Shown in pieces: positions 1-11,448 of a DNA stretch of 64,000 bases; within the stretch, counting starts at the first letter, position 1, and each line of letters starts with the position of its first letter. The stretch covers positions 50,897,129 to 50,961,128 of the forward strand of contig JARZZO010000009.1 of the NCBI GenBank assembly GCA_030544215.1, read 5' to 3'. This stretch comes from Zantedeschia hybrid cultivar. Lineage: Eukaryota > Streptophyta > Magnoliopsida > Alismatales > Araceae. The notes under the pieces are model-generated. The model made no database searches. It had not been told where the DNA came from and saw only the letters and a list, made by a program, of their open reading frames with translations. A program made the translations under genes and the position numbers.

Positions 1-241
1 GCTAAACAAATTCACATCAAGCTAACCAAGAGTCTCAATTCCAATACAAAGCTGAAAGATCCACAATAACCACACACTAGCAAGGCACATATTACAAAAC
101 CGATTCTCCACCAAACCCAAATACATACAAGTGCCACAAGAGTTCACAACCACCTCTGAACAAGACAAGGTAAAAGTGCCCATCTAGCACAGCCTCTCGA
201 ACCTCCACCAAGAGACGCGACTCCAATCACGCCTCGACCAC
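1..241 (-). other. G1 sequence downstream of the gag stop, no protease seen
   Basis: On the minus strand this stretch follows the gag TAG stop. In the related element G2 the protease motif DSGA starts about 100 bp after the zinc knuckle. Reading the minus strand here in three frames I find no DSGA-type motif and no long open frame. It could be a spacer of a non-autonomous element, a deletion derivative, or the edge of another insertion. Confidence 0.4.
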
Positions 242-1282
242 CTACTGACCACTCGGCTCCTGACCTGCCTTATTCTTCCGGGGACAGTTCCTCGCGAAAT
301 GTCCCTTCCTGCCACAGCCAAAACAGCTACCAGTGATCAAGGGACATATCCTGTCGCCGTGAAACCTGCTACAACGGGGACAACGATCTGCAGCGTCCCG
401 CCTTGCCTCCTGCTGCCAGCCGATCTCTGTCTGCATCTGCTGAACCGAACCATCCTCATCCTCGTCACAAGGAACCTCCTGGAACTCGACCTCGAACGAA
501 CTCGAACCACCTGCCGAAAAAGCCGCTGATCGATCCCTGCTATGCTGCTTCTCCTGTGCTGAATGCTCCGATTCCTTTGCCGAGTGTTGAAACTGCATCT
601 CCACCGCTGCCGCGCACCGAACAGCTGACGCTAGATCCTTACAACAATGAGCTGCCACAAATTCCCTCAGATCATACCGAAGTCCATCCACGAACTTCTC
701 CGTCCTCAGATCTTCACGCTCAGAAATGTGTGGAGCAAACCTTCCCAGAGCCACAAAGCTCATCTGATAATCTAGAACTGACGTATCACCCTGCACCAAT
801 TCCATGAACTCCCTTTCCTTGGCCCTACGAACATGCCTCGGAAGGTACTGTCCACTAAACTCTCTTACAAAGCCGTCCCAAGGAATCTCTCTCAAAGACC
901 TATCTGGAAACATCAACCCCTTGATGGTAACCCACCAATCATAAGCATCGCCCTTCAGCAAGTAGGTCGCCAACAAGGTCTTGTCACTCTCAGCACATTC
1001 TAGAACATCAAACACCTTCTCCACTTCCTTAATCCACTGAGCTGCCGAATCTGGAACAGGTTGACCCGTGAAAGAAGGGGGCTTCAGCTTCAAGAACCGT
1101 TCCACCACCGTGGATTGGCCACCTCGGGAACTGGACCCCTCGCTTCCACCTCCCTGCTGATATCTAGACATAGCCCCAATCATAGCTTCCATAAAACGAT
1201 CCACACTCTGCCCTTCTGTCCTCGGATCACCACCACCTGCACTCGAACCACGAGCCAACGGAACTCTCCTCTTCGGCGCCAT
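242..1282 (-). CDS. gag: gag polyprotein of gypsy element G1 (intact ORF)
   Basis: 346-residue retrotransposon Gag, the structural capsid/nucleocapsid protein that forms the cytoplasmic particle in which reverse transcription occurs. I choose the Met at 1282 (start MAPKRRVPL), because G2 gag starts with the matching MAPRKRVP at 58084; an upstream in-frame Met at 1333 is less likely. The central part (about residues 65-230) is the retrotransposon-gag domain with the motif FLKLKPPSFTG followed by DWW and a GLRYDLREF segment. A CCHC zinc knuckle, CFGCGRKGHFARNC, lies at about residues 320-333, 13 residues before the end. It lies about 140 bp inside the PBS, as expected for a first ORF. It is the only uninterrupted retrotransposon gene in the window, which suggests a fairly recent copy. 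A stop follows the knuckle, and no protease is seen after it. Confidence 0.88.
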   Translation of the reverse strand: MAPKRRVPLARGSSAGGGDPRTEGQSVDRFMEAMIGAMSRYQQGGGSEGSSSRGGQSTVVERFLKLKPPSFTGQPVPDSAAQWIKEVEKVFDVLECAESDKTLLATYLLKGDAYDWWVTIKGLMFPDRSLREIPWDGFVREFSGQYLPRHVRRAKEREFMELVQGDTSVLDYQMSFVALGRFAPHISEREDLRTEKFVDGLRYDLREFVAAHCCKDLASAVRCAAAVEMQFQHSAKESEHSAQEKQHSRDRSAAFSAGGSSSFEVEFQEVPCDEDEDGSVQQMQTEIGWQQEARRDAADRCPRCSRFHGDRICPLITGSCFGCGRKGHFARNCPRKNKAGQEPSGQ

Positions 1283-1421
1283 CACTAACCCACAACACGC
1301 AAATCGAACCAAAAACACGTCAAAACCTATCAATCTACACCAGCAGCCATCGCCTGTACAGACTCGTACTTATTGTTGGACTATAATATCTAACCTAGTT
1401 CATCACATACTCGACCAGACT

Positions 1422-1435
1422 GAGCTCTGATACCA
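1422..1435 (-). promoter_or_regulatory. Primer-binding site of G1 (tRNA-iMet type)
   Basis: The minus strand reads TGGTATCAGAGCTC, two bases inside the LTR end TTACA. TGGTATCAGAGC is complementary to the 3' end of plant initiator tRNA-Met, the usual primer for minus-strand DNA synthesis. Confidence 0.85.
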
Positions 1436-1437
1436 AC

Positions 1438-4201
1438 TGTAACGACCCGCCATCCTATGACCGGGGACCCGGTCACTAAATGGATGTCGGCCCATTAACT
1501 ACGGGTTCACACCCGGATCTCACACAACACATCTGGAGGAGTAAGTGCTAAACATGGCTAAATATAACAATCACACGGACTACAAAGGTAAATGAGTGCG
1601 CAGGAAGGAAAATATCAATGTCCGTATACAGTCCAACAATATTTACAATGTCCAACACATTAAATAAGTACAGGCAGAAGGAAAGTACAACAACATCGGG
1701 GCATACCCCGGAACTGAGACAGCTGCTGGTCCGCACACCAAGAAGACACCACGCTACCGCTGCGCCTCGAAGTCCACACCTGAAACCGCAGGGAGTGAGC
1801 CACACCAGAATTGGGCTCAGTAGGGATCATCCGATCCCCTGCCTCCCACTCACACACCCACAAGTGAAGCAACAGTAATATAAAGCAATTTAAGTAAAGC
1901 AGTAAACATAGCATCCAACTCAGACATGAAATGCACGATAAGCAGTGTAGCAGGAACAACTCTGAGTAACCCGAAGAACCCAACACAGAGCCACATCTCA
2001 CAACCGAAGTCCACAAGGCGACTAAACCACACAGTCGACCGAAGTCAAACGTCGCCTACCAACACTACCACCAGTGCTCACGCCTGTCCACCCCTACAGT
2101 GTTCCGGGGCACTGTAGGGTGAGGCAGTGAGCTAAACTAGGACTAGCTGGACTCAGTGTACCGCCACTGCCAGCTACGTGTGCACACAAGCAGTCTAGAC
2201 TACTGTCTAACCACCGGATTGCCTCCACGCTAGGCCTCAGCGCTTCCAGGAGGGCCCTGGGGACCGGCGAACCCCCGTCAAGCCGAAGCTATAGGAACTA
2301 CCCGCAAACCCAACTCTCCCGGGCTGCATCAGGCCAAGGGCTAAGGGTACCACTCGTAACCTTGATCAAAGGTCACATCAGGCCCAATGGCTAAAGGGTA
2401 AACCAACTCCCACCAGTAACACCACCAGCTCCACAGCAAGAAACACGCCGGAAGCTGTCACGACAAACAAGGGAAACCCGACCCGCTGAGGCCAAGCAGC
2501 AACCCCTCGGATAGCGCACCAGCTACTCCGGCCCGACGGGCTCAAGGTGGTTCTGCTTCCCTCAGCTAAAGGTAAACCACAACATGTACCCCTCCTCACA
2601 GACACCATGACCCTGTCCCCACCGGTCCATGGTGACATCGGAAACCACAGCCATATCGATCCACAGTCGTATAAGCACACACACACATACATAACATGCT
2701 GTCATTCCATTCGCACAGTAAACCCCAGTCTCAACGTACGGTTAAAGCACACACCCATAGATGATGAAATCTCATTCATGCAGAAGTCCTCAGTCTCAGT
2801 ATACAACTCAAGGCATGCATCTGAACCATCCCACCGTGAAACATGTATCAAATAATCAGAGTTAAGCATTCCTATCTTGAATCGCGTCGACCGAGGTCGA
2901 CGCCATTCAAGCTCCACAGACGGGTTTATTAAAAGCCAGATTATCTCTTAAAATGCGTCCACCCATAAAGCCGCCATTTAAAACGCGTCGGGGTCGCTCG
3001 ACGCCATTCAACCCATAAAACCAGACTGCAGAACCCTTAAACGGGGGCATTTCCTGCCTAAATGGCGTCATGATGGCCCGACGTCCTTCTGAAAGGCGTC
3101 GTCCATCCATGACGTCATTTGGCGCCAGAACCCCTAACTCAGGAAACCTCAAACAGGGAGGTTTCTGCCCTAAAAGGCGTCGAACTGCCTTGACGTCTTT
3201 CTAAAAGGCGTCGACCAGGTACGACGCCATTTAGCGCCAGAAACCAGGTTTCCTGGTTCGACCCGAGGGTCTCTCCCTTGAACCCCAAGCACCCCGAAAA
3301 CCCCAAAATCAAAGGGGGAAGGAGAAAAGCTCAACCATACGACCATGCTTACGAAAACACGATTACAAACACCGCCATTCCCACATGGAATCCCCCTAAG
3401 CATGCTCAATCTAACCCCACACATCATGTCATGCCAAGAAACACACGGTTACACAAGCAAGGTTCGTCCCCCTACCGGTTCTTGAACTCCGCCAAGCCCC
3501 GTGCCGCCGTCCCGTCGCACCACACACCGCCGCCGGTACCGTCGAGGACGCCGCCACTCCGCCAGGACGTCGGCCGCCGTCCGGAGAAGGGAACGCCGCG
3601 AAGGAGGTGGTGGAGGTAGAGGTGAGAGGTAAGGTGGTGTTGGAGTGGTGGAAGAGGAAGAAGAGGAAGGGAGGGGGGGGAAGAGCGTCGTAGAGGGCGG
3701 AGAGGGTGAGGAGAGAGAGAGTGAAGGTGAGAATGAGGGAAAGAAGGGGAGGCTCGCGGGGTCAATCCGAAACCAACTAAAACGCGTCGATCGAGGCAGA
3801 CGCCTATCAGTCTGACAGGACAGCCGTACTGACAGCGCTCTGAAACGCGTCGCCCACCGTGGACGCCGTTCAGGCGATGTGACAGGCCGTACTGACAACG
3901 TTCTGGCGCCATGCCCTGACATCGCAGATGTCACAGTCTGAATCGCGTCGACCCACCTGGACGCCGTTCAGACGAAATGATAGGGGCCGTACTCTCGCGG
4001 CCCGAAAACCGCCCACGTGGCGCACACGTGGCACAACATCCTGCGAACCTAAATGGCGTCCACACACCCTGACGCCTTTTGAAAGGCGTCAACGAGCGCT
4101 GACGCCATTCAACCAGAAATCACAAGACCCCACGGGGTCCAAACCAGGGGATCCGGCCCGATCCCGACCCGAATACAGAACCCGAAACCTCAGTCCTTAC
4201 A
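1438..4201 (-). repeat. G1 5' LTR (2764 bp)
   Basis: On the minus strand it begins TGTAAGGACTGAGG (at 4201) and ends GTCGTTACA (at 1438), a TG..CA LTR. It matches G4s over its length; the 3' half (1438-2560) resembles 61790-62900 closely. It contains about ten imperfect palindromes of the type GGCGTC...GACGCC; the best is at 2877-2910 (arms TTGAATCGCGTCGACC and GGTCGACGCCATTCAA). A purine tract at about 3640-3770 is a pyrimidine-rich segment on the transcribed strand. Arg/Ser/Pro-rich open frames at 3449-3934 are artefacts of this GC-rich, low-complexity DNA. Confidence 0.88.
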
Positions 4202-5248
4202 CAGCGGAATGCGAAGGTAATTGAGTGAACAACAAGGGATCACTCACTCTTGGTATACCACTAGAGAGAGAATGTCCTATGGATGTGTACACAAAAATCT
4301 CTGGCCATGGTCAATTGAAAAAGATGTCTTTCTAAAAGTTATCTGAGTACTGTAATCTATCTAAATAATGTAATAAAGGGTTTGACTATGAAACCATACC
4401 CTTGCATTATTAGGACATTAGATGAGTGAAGGATTTTATCTGTGCGGTATCTATAGACGGAAAGGTTCAATTAAAGGGAACAATATCGCTTATTTCTTAT
4501 GAGATTATGAGGTAGTGTTTAGTACCGTTCATGGTCAGAAGGTCAAGTAAATTAATCATTGGATGATAAACCACTTATTTATTGAATTAATTATTTAACA
4601 TATGATGTTTAAATAATAATTAATAAATACTAAACTTTAGAATTAATTTTAAGTTTAGTGGGTTGAAACTAGACTGATATATGGGCCTAGAGGGTTAAAC
4701 ACATAAGAGTTCTCGTAAGACGGTGAGAGATGTTAAATATTATATTTATCTGAGTTTTTTAGAAAAATTATAGGATAAACATGAATATTTAAATGGAGAA
4801 TAATCTAAGGCCAAGCTCTTAGATAATCATGAGGATTAATCCTTGGCCTTATCTATAATGGTTATAAAAAGAGGCCAAGGGGACGGTGGTGGAAGGACAC
4901 GTACATAACACCACAAGTATTTTTCTCTCACCTCTCTCTCTCTCCCTATCTCTCTCTTGAAGAAGACCATTCTCTCTTCTACTTTCAATTGCATGGTGGA
5001 TTTGAGATCAGGTCGAAGTACTCAAGACGAAGAGGAAAACGCGTCTATGTCGGGAGCTCGTGTGGATACCTCTGGAGATTGTACGCATGCGCAATTACCG
5101 AAACGGTTTAATCTACGGGAGATTCGAAATCCCGCAAAGGTGAAGAACAGTTCTTCCCGTATATTTTATTCAGTCCGTTTTTTCGATCCCAGCAACCCAA
5201 TACAGAGAATCATTTTATATTTTTGCTGCGTTCCTGCAATTCCTTATA
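4202..5248 (+). repeat. C1 5' LTR, right part
   Basis: Aligns with 11993-13044 of the C1 3' LTR and ends CCTTATA where the 3' LTR has CCTTACA (a CA to TA change at the LTR edge). It lost its left part to the G1 insertion. It carries the promoter TATA box (4863-4870) and a CT-rich stretch at 4925-4960 just downstream. Confidence 0.86.
4863..4870 (+). promoter_or_regulatory. TATA box of C1 5' LTR
   Basis: TATAAAAA, matched by TATAAAAG at 12658-12665 in the 3' LTR, followed by 'aggccaaggg' and a CT-repeat that would lie in the start of the transcript (R region). Position and conservation between the LTRs support the call; the start site itself is inferred. Confidence 0.6.
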
Positions 5249-5249
5249 G

Positions 5250-5262
5250 TGGTATCAGAGCC
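5250..5262 (+). promoter_or_regulatory. Primer-binding site of C1
   Basis: TGGTATCAGAGCC, one base after the LTR end, complementary to the tRNA-iMet 3' end. Confidence 0.85.
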
Positions 5263-7513
5263 TGGTTACTGGTTCTATCGGAAAACGACATCGTTTATTG
5301 TGCTGATTTCTCGTTATACGTGAAGAACATGTATTGTACATGTTCTTGGGCTAAAATTACTTTAGATATATGGGAATTGTTCCTAGGTTTTTAGAATGTC
5401 GAATTTGATTATTAGGATTTGATCCCAGATCTGAAAGGGTATTTGTTTCTATTTTTCTAAACAAAGGCTTATCATCCAGGTAGAACAAACCTTGACAAAA
5501 TACATCTAACAACACAATTTATAGAGATCTAGGACTATCCTCGATACTCTGTTGATGTACAGAGTTTAGTTGAGGAGAAGAGGTCCGGTAGTATTAATCT
5601 TGCCGGCAGGGATGCTATTTTATTTTTATTTTTTAAAACCATGGGCTTGGATAGCATCGGGATAGTCCTTGACTTCACTCCGGCGTCTGGCATGACCAGA
5701 TTAATCTCTTGTGATGACCGGAGATTCTCCATTTGTTGAGGCGGCGAGCAACAACTTATTTTTTTTTAATAACATGCGAACCAAACAAACAGCAGAGATA
5801 GGGCACCGGGGGCCATGCAAGGCTTCATATTTTGCATGGCCGGAGTTGCACGTTCGGCGACGTGCTTAGGGGCCGCTGGCGACGTTAGATGACGCCGTAA
5901 GGGCTGACCGGGACCCCGCCGCCGATCGCCTGGGCCAGAGCTAGCCTCCCCCCGCCGGTCGGGGTCGAACAAGGCGGCGCGCCCCGCCCAAAACCCTAAC
6001 GGGCGGCAGGGGCGACAGGCGCGTGGGCTAGCAGGCCGGCCCGCCTAGACTCGCACGACCTGCGACGGATCCGAACTGGGCCGGACCCGGCCGACCCACC
6101 CTTTACCTGAAACCCTATTTAACCCCTTTTTTAATTCCCTTAGGCCCATTTAATTGATTTTAAAACCCTTTTACAGCTTTTAAATTTTTGTTTAAACTGT
6201 AAAATTTTTAGTTAACAATTTATTTAAAGTGTTTAATCAACTGTTAATTAATTAAGGGGTTTTAATCTATAGGGAGTAAGTTATTTATTTAAAAGGAGTT
6301 TTAAATCATTAACTTAATCCCTTTTAGTTAATTAAGCTTAGAATTTGATTTTAATAACTTAATTAAATTATGCATAACTTAATTTTATTATTTTGTTCAA
6401 ATTGTTTGAGCATGGGACTAGTTAACTAAATAGTTTAGTTAATTATATTGTGTATGTTGTTGATATACTTAAAATAAATGTTATTTCTAAACTCTAATGG
6501 TATTATATTTTATTTTATAAAAAATAATACCAACAATAATTATCTAATAATTGTTTGATGCATATGATGTGTTTTTGATGGGATGATCATGGACTTAGAT
6601 TAATCATGTGATGGTTATTGTGCGTGAATGCAATGCATGTTTTATTTAATATTTTTAAATAGGACTTGCATGTCCTCCTCTCTCTTAATCCTAATGTACA
6701 TTCTATCTTCCTCAAAGTTTGTACTCCTCATGATAAGATCAATGTTTCAAATTATTATTTAAATGTACATTAATGGACCTGCGAGTCCTATGTTCATATT
6801 TACATGTAATTTTTGCGGATTAAGCTATTGAGGTCGAGATCTTCTAAAGACACCTCTGGAGGACGGACTAGCATCAGATGGAACCTGTATTACTGGATTC
6901 ACCATAGGATCTTATTATGGATCATCGTTTGGCTCCGATGATTCCATAATAGAATTAGTAGTCAATGATCATCCTAATTTATTTTTTGCATATATGTGAT
7001 ATTTGTGGAGTGTGCTATTAGATAGATATTTTATTAAGGTATATATGATACTTCAAATCGAAATATTATTAATAGCGCTTATTTTATAAAAATAACTCAA
7101 ATATCCTCTTTTTCAAATTTAAGTTGTAAACGTGAGATATTTAGAATAATCCACGTAACCCACCATCATTATAGATCTTAGGTTAATTTTTATTTCAAAT
7201 GGATTTGTTGTACTACCACAAGGTCTATTTGATTTAGTAATTAATCACGATCTATGACATATGATGTTCTTTTAGGTAGGTGGACAAATGGTATAATTTT
7301 GTTGTGCTACCATAAGGATTGGACCACGAATTCATGCTATCTTCGTAATAATGGATTAACTTAACTAAATCATTTGATTTGTTGTGCTACCACAAGATCA
7401 AACTGATTTAGGAGTTAAAATTGATCGGATATTGCAAATGTTGCTACGTTGTCCTAAATCTGATTTAATTGAACTATCTTCTCATTATCGTAATTTCTTT
7501 GTAGGTCACTACG
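5263..7513 (+). other. C1 untranslated leader, structured
   Basis: About 2.25 kb without a credible ORF between PBS and gag. It has a GC-rich block (about 5800-6120), then AT-rich DNA, then two copies of a small hairpin (6661-6676, arms AGGAC/GTCCT with loop TTGCAT; 6775-6788, arms GGAC/GTCC with loop CTGCGA), then the repeated hairpins at 7195-7411. The same order is found in the other copia leaders of the window, so the leader is a conserved part of the element. Confidence 0.7.
7195..7411 (+). other. C1 leader stem-loop array, loop type TTGTTGTGCTACCACAAG
   Basis: Two good hairpins. At 7195-7232 arms TCAAAT/ATTTGA enclose a loop with TTGTTGTACTACCACAAG. At 7365-7411 arms CTAAATCATTTGAT and ATCAAACTGATTTAG pair with one bulge around TTGTTGTGCTACCACAAG. 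A third copy of the loop at about 7301-7316 has weaker arms. The loop is itself able to fold (TTGTG/CACAA). The stems differ, the loop is conserved. Function unknown. Confidence 0.6.
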
Positions 7514-8350
7514 TTGTCATCTAATCCTCTTCGTAGCATACTCGTTGCTAACAAACTCATAGGACCAAATTATATTGATTGGCTCCGCAACCTGAAGATT
7601 GTCCTCAGGTGTGAGAAAGTTACTTATGTCCTGGATCAGCCTGATCCAGAACAGCCTGGTGAAAATGCCAATGAAGATGAACTGATGATTTACGAAAATT
7701 GGAAGAAGGACTCTGTTAAAGTCCAATGTTATATGCTGGGTTCTATGTCTAATGAACTACAAAGACAGTATGATAATATGGAAGCAAAGGCCATTCTGAA
7801 TGACCTACAATAGTTGTTTGGTGAACAGTCCATAATAGAAAGATATGAGATATCAAAGAAACTGTTCAGGACTAAAATGACTGATGGCACATCTGTGCAA
7901 ACACATGTGCTTAAAATGATAGAGTGGATAGAAAGGCTTGCAGTGCTTGGCTTTGTTATGAACAATGACTTAAGCATCGATTTAATCCTTCAATCCTTAC
8001 TTGATTCTTTTTCACAGTTTATCATTAACTTCAATATGAATAAAATTAAGGTTACATTGGCTAAGTTGCTCAACATGTTGAAGACAGCTGAGGGGACTAT
8101 CTAGAAAGATAAGCCACATGTTATACTTGTTGGTAAGACCAATAAGAAAAGGAAAGCTGGACAAACTTTTAAGAAAGGAAAGTCCAAAAAGCTAGTGAAA
8201 AGCAAGCCAGCTGTTCAAAAGGACAAAACAAAAGCTAATGATAAAGGTCAATGTTTCCACTGCCATAAAGAAGGACATTGAAAAAGAAACTGTAAGATTT
8301 ATCTAGCAGAAAAAGCAAAAGAGAAGTTTGGTGAAGCTTCAGGTATACTC
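7514..8350 (+). pseudogene. gag: C1 gag (copia), broken by stop codons
   Basis: Capsid/nucleocapsid part of a copia polyprotein. The frame opens at TTG (7514) where C2, C3 and C5 have ATG, so the original start is probably lost. N-terminus SSNPLRSILVANKL, then GPNYIDWLRNLKIVL, typical of plant copia Gag; the UBN2-type gag domain follows. Zinc knuckle at 8252-8293: C-F-H-C-H-K-E-G-H-stop-K-R-N-C, where the usual Trp codon TGG has become TGA (8279-8281). Further stops: TAG at 7811-7813 and TAG at 8102-8104. There is no frameshift; the frame continues into pol. Confidence 0.88.
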
Positions 8351-11300
8351 ATGATTGATCTTAACTTGTCTTATAGAGAATCTACATCTTGGGCATTAGA
8401 TACTGGATGTATTTCTCATATTTGCAATAACTTGCAGGTGCTAACAAGTAGAAGAAGATTGAATCGCGAAGATGTGGATCTGAGACTTAGAAATGGAGGA
8501 AAGGTTGCTGCATTAACTGTGCGGACAACAAGACTCAAGATGCCATTAGGAGACATATTGGAACTTAAAGATTGTTATTATGTTCCAACTATTATTAGGA
8601 ATATCATTTCCATTTCTTGTTTAGACAAAGAAGGATATTCTATAAAACTAGAGAATAATGGTTGTTCTATTTATTTAAGAGACAAAATGTTTGCTTCTGG
8701 ATATTTATTAAATGGTTTGTATTTACTTGATATTGCATATGATGTATGTCTAGTAAATAAGTCTCTTGAACAAATAGATAAAGATGTGAATAAATTATAC
8801 CTATGGCATTGTAGGCTCGGTCATATAAATGAGAATAGAATCATTAAGTTGCAAAAGAATGGATATCTTGATCCATTTGATTATTAATCATTTGCAACTT
8901 ATGAAGCTTGTCTCATGGGAAAAATGACTAAAGTTCCATTTTTTGGACATAGAGAAAGAGCTAAGAAATTATTGGAACTAATACATAGTGATGTATGTGG
9001 TCCAATGTCCACTCATGCTATGGGTGGTTACTCATACTTCGTTTCATTTACAGATGTTTTCTCAAGATATGGCTGCATATATTTAATGAAATATAAGTCA
9101 GAAGATTTTGAGAAATTTAAAGAATTTAGAAATAAAGTTGAGAACCAAACTGGAAAGAGTATCAAGACTCTTCGATCAGAATGAGGGGGTGAATACTTAA
9201 GTAAAAAATTCATAGAATATCTTAAGAATAATGGTATTCTGTCTCAGTGGACTCCTCCCTATACACCACAGTTAAATGGTGTATCGGAAAGGAGAAATCG
9301 TACTCTATTAGATATGGTACGATCAATGATGAGTTATACTAAACTTCCAATTTCTTTATGGGGATATGTACTACTGTCTGCTACATATCTGTTGAACAAG
9401 GTTCCCAGTAAGTCAGTATCTTCCACTCCATATGAGATATGGAAAGGGAATAAACCAAACTTTAAGCATGCTAGAGTCTGGGGTTGTCCTGCACATGTCA
9501 AAAGACATGATCCAGATAAACTAGATTCTATGACAGAAAAATGCAGGTTTGTGGGTTATCCAAAAGAGACTTTTGGATATTATTTTTATCAGCCTAACGA
9601 TCAAAAGGTGTTTGTCACAAAAAGAGCTGTCTTCTTAGAGAAAGAATATGTTTTAAAAGAAGACAGTGGGAGCAAGATAAAACTGGAAGAAATTTCAGAC
9701 TCACAAATCAATGCTGGCTCATCTGATGAGCCATTGACTCAAGAACTTGTTCATACACAAGAAATTCGCAGATCTGGTAGAGTGCCTAAGCAGCCTGAAA
9801 GATATGTTGGACATATCGATGACGGCAAACCAATAGTGCACATAAATGAGGATGATGATCCTCAAACCTACCAAGAGGCCATGAATAGTCAAGAATCAGA
9901 GAAATGGCAAGAGGCAATGAATTCAGAAATTCAGTCTATGTATGCTAACCAAGTTTGGAACTTGGTTAATCTGCCAGAAGGTATAGTACCTATTGGCAGT
10001 AAATAGATCTTTAAAAGAAAGATCGGGGCAGATAGACAGATTGACACTTACAAGGCAAGGCTGATTGCGAAAAGGTATCGTCAAAGACAAGGAATTGATT
10101 ATAACAAAACTTTTTCCCCAGTTGCCATGATTAAGTCAATCATAGTACTTCTTGCCGTTGCTGCATTTTATGGTTATGAAATATGGCAAATGGATGTAAA
10201 AACAACGTTCCTTAACGGCAACCTTCAGGAAGAGGTGTATATGATACAACCTGAAGGATTCACTTCCAAAGAGCATCCAAGTAAAGTATGCAGGCTGCAA
10301 AAATCCATTTATGGATTAAAGCAGGTATCCCGAACTTGGAACTTAAGATTTGATGAAGCAATCAAATCTTATGACTTTATTAAGAATGAAGATGAACTTT
10401 GTGTATATAAAAAGACCAGTGGGAGCGCAATTACCTTTTCAGTACTTTACATTGATGACATTCTACTCATTCGTAATGATGTAGGAATGTTGTCATCAGT
10501 AAAGATTTGGTTATCCAAAAGCTTCTCCATGAAGGATTTGGGAGAGGCATCCTATATTCTGGGAATTAGGATCTATAGAGATAGATTCAAAAGGATGCTC
10601 GGATTATCCCAATCCATGTACATAGACATCATAGTCAAAAGGTTTGACATGAAAATTTTCAAGAGAGGTCTCATTCCGATGAGACATGGAATTTATCTCT
10701 CTAAAGGAATGTCTCCCAAAACACTTGAAGAGAAAGCATACATAGATAGAGTTCTTTATGCTTCGGCAATAGGATCTATCATACATGCAATACTATGTAC
10801 TAGGCCTGATGTGGCACATCCACTAAGTGTCACTAGTAGATATCAGGCTAATCCAGGTGAGGACCACTGAAAGGCGGTGAAATGTATCATTAGATACTTG
10901 AGAAGGACTAAGGATCTATTTCTCGTCTATGGAGGAAACGACTTGCAACTTCGAGGATTTATTGACTCGAGCTTCCAGTCGGATATGGATGATAGCAAAT
11001 CCATGTCTGGATTTGTGTTCATGTTAAATGGAGGTGCAGTGAGTTGGAAAAGTTCCCAACAAGAAACAACTACAGATTCAACGACCGAAGCAGAATACAT
11101 TCCTGCAGCTAAAGTGGCTAAGGAGGCGGTTTGGATGAAGAAGTTCATCTCTGCACTTGGAGTAGTCCCAAGCATTTCAGATCCTGTTCCATTATTGTGT
11201 GACAACAATTGGGCAATAGCTCAAGCAAAGGAGCCAAGATCACATCAGAAGTCAAAGTACATTCTGAGACGATTTCATCTGATTCATGAGATTATCGCCC

Positions 11301-11434
11301 GAGGAGATATAGTGGTTGAGAAAGTCTCATCCGAAGATAATGTAGCAGATCCCTTGACTAAGCCATTGTCTCAAAACAATTTAGAATGTCACCTTAAGTC
11401 TATGGGACCTATACATATGGGTGATTGGCTTTAG
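8351..11434 (+). pseudogene. pol: C1 pol (protease-integrase-RT-RNase H), broken by stop codons only
   Basis: Continues the gag frame. Aspartic protease around 8390 with DTGC (catalytic Asp codon 8399-8401); pre-integrase HCRLGHINENR near 8806; integrase core with HSDVCGPM near 8983 and a D-R/stop-G-G-E-Y segment at 9179; copia RT with QMDVKTTFLNGNL near 10186 and the catalytic YIDD at 10448-10459; RNase H with TTDSTTEAEY near 11070; natural stop TAG 11432-11434. Premature stops: TAA 8885-8887, TGA 9182-9184 (an Arg codon of DRGGEY, CGA to TGA), TAG 10004-10006 (Trp of KWIF), TGA 10868-10870 (Trp of HWK). All stay in the same frame over 1307 codons from 7514. Several changes are C-to-T or G-to-A, as expected from decay of methylated cytosines. 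Confidence 0.92.
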
Positions 11435-11435
11435 T

Positions 11436-11448
11436 CCAAATGGGAGAA
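11436..11448 (+). promoter_or_regulatory. Polypurine tract of C1
   Basis: AAATGGGAGAA-type purine run immediately before the 3' LTR start; primes plus-strand DNA synthesis. Confidence 0.75.

Larger units (their letters stand above)
1..4201 (-). mobile_element. G1: Ty3/gypsy (Tekay/Del-like) LTR retrotransposon, 5' end only
   Basis: Minus-strand gypsy element that runs off the left edge of the window. From right to left it shows the 5' LTR (1438-4201), a PBS next to the LTR end (1422-1435), and an intact gag (242-1282). It sits inside the 5' LTR of copia C1: copia LTR sequence resumes directly at 4202 and aligns with the C1 3' LTR near 11993. The right 5-bp flank is CAGCG (4202-4206); the left partner lies outside the window. 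The LTR is closely similar to solo LTR G4s at 60350-62900, so the family has at least two copies here. Lineage assignment rests on the gag sequence type and LTR length; no chromodomain is in view. Confidence 0.85.

Noticed and set aside
299..807. Plus-strand frames of 76 and 134 residues
   Set aside because: Antisense shadows of the intact G1 gag.
3449..3934. 161- and 146-residue Arg/Ser/Pro-rich frames on the minus strand
   Set aside because: They lie in the G1 LTR over a CT/GA-rich low-complexity tract; related but shifted frames appear in every gypsy LTR of the window. No domain.
2877..4100. Possible CRISPR-like repeat array (regular short palindromes)
   Set aside because: Palindrome middles and spacing vary, no constant spacer length, and the DNA is a plant LTR; treated as LTR palindromes instead.
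5250..5262. Possible tRNA gene because of TGGTATCAGAGCC
   Set aside because: This is the complement of a tRNA 3' end serving as PBS next to an LTR; no tRNA arms or A/B boxes.
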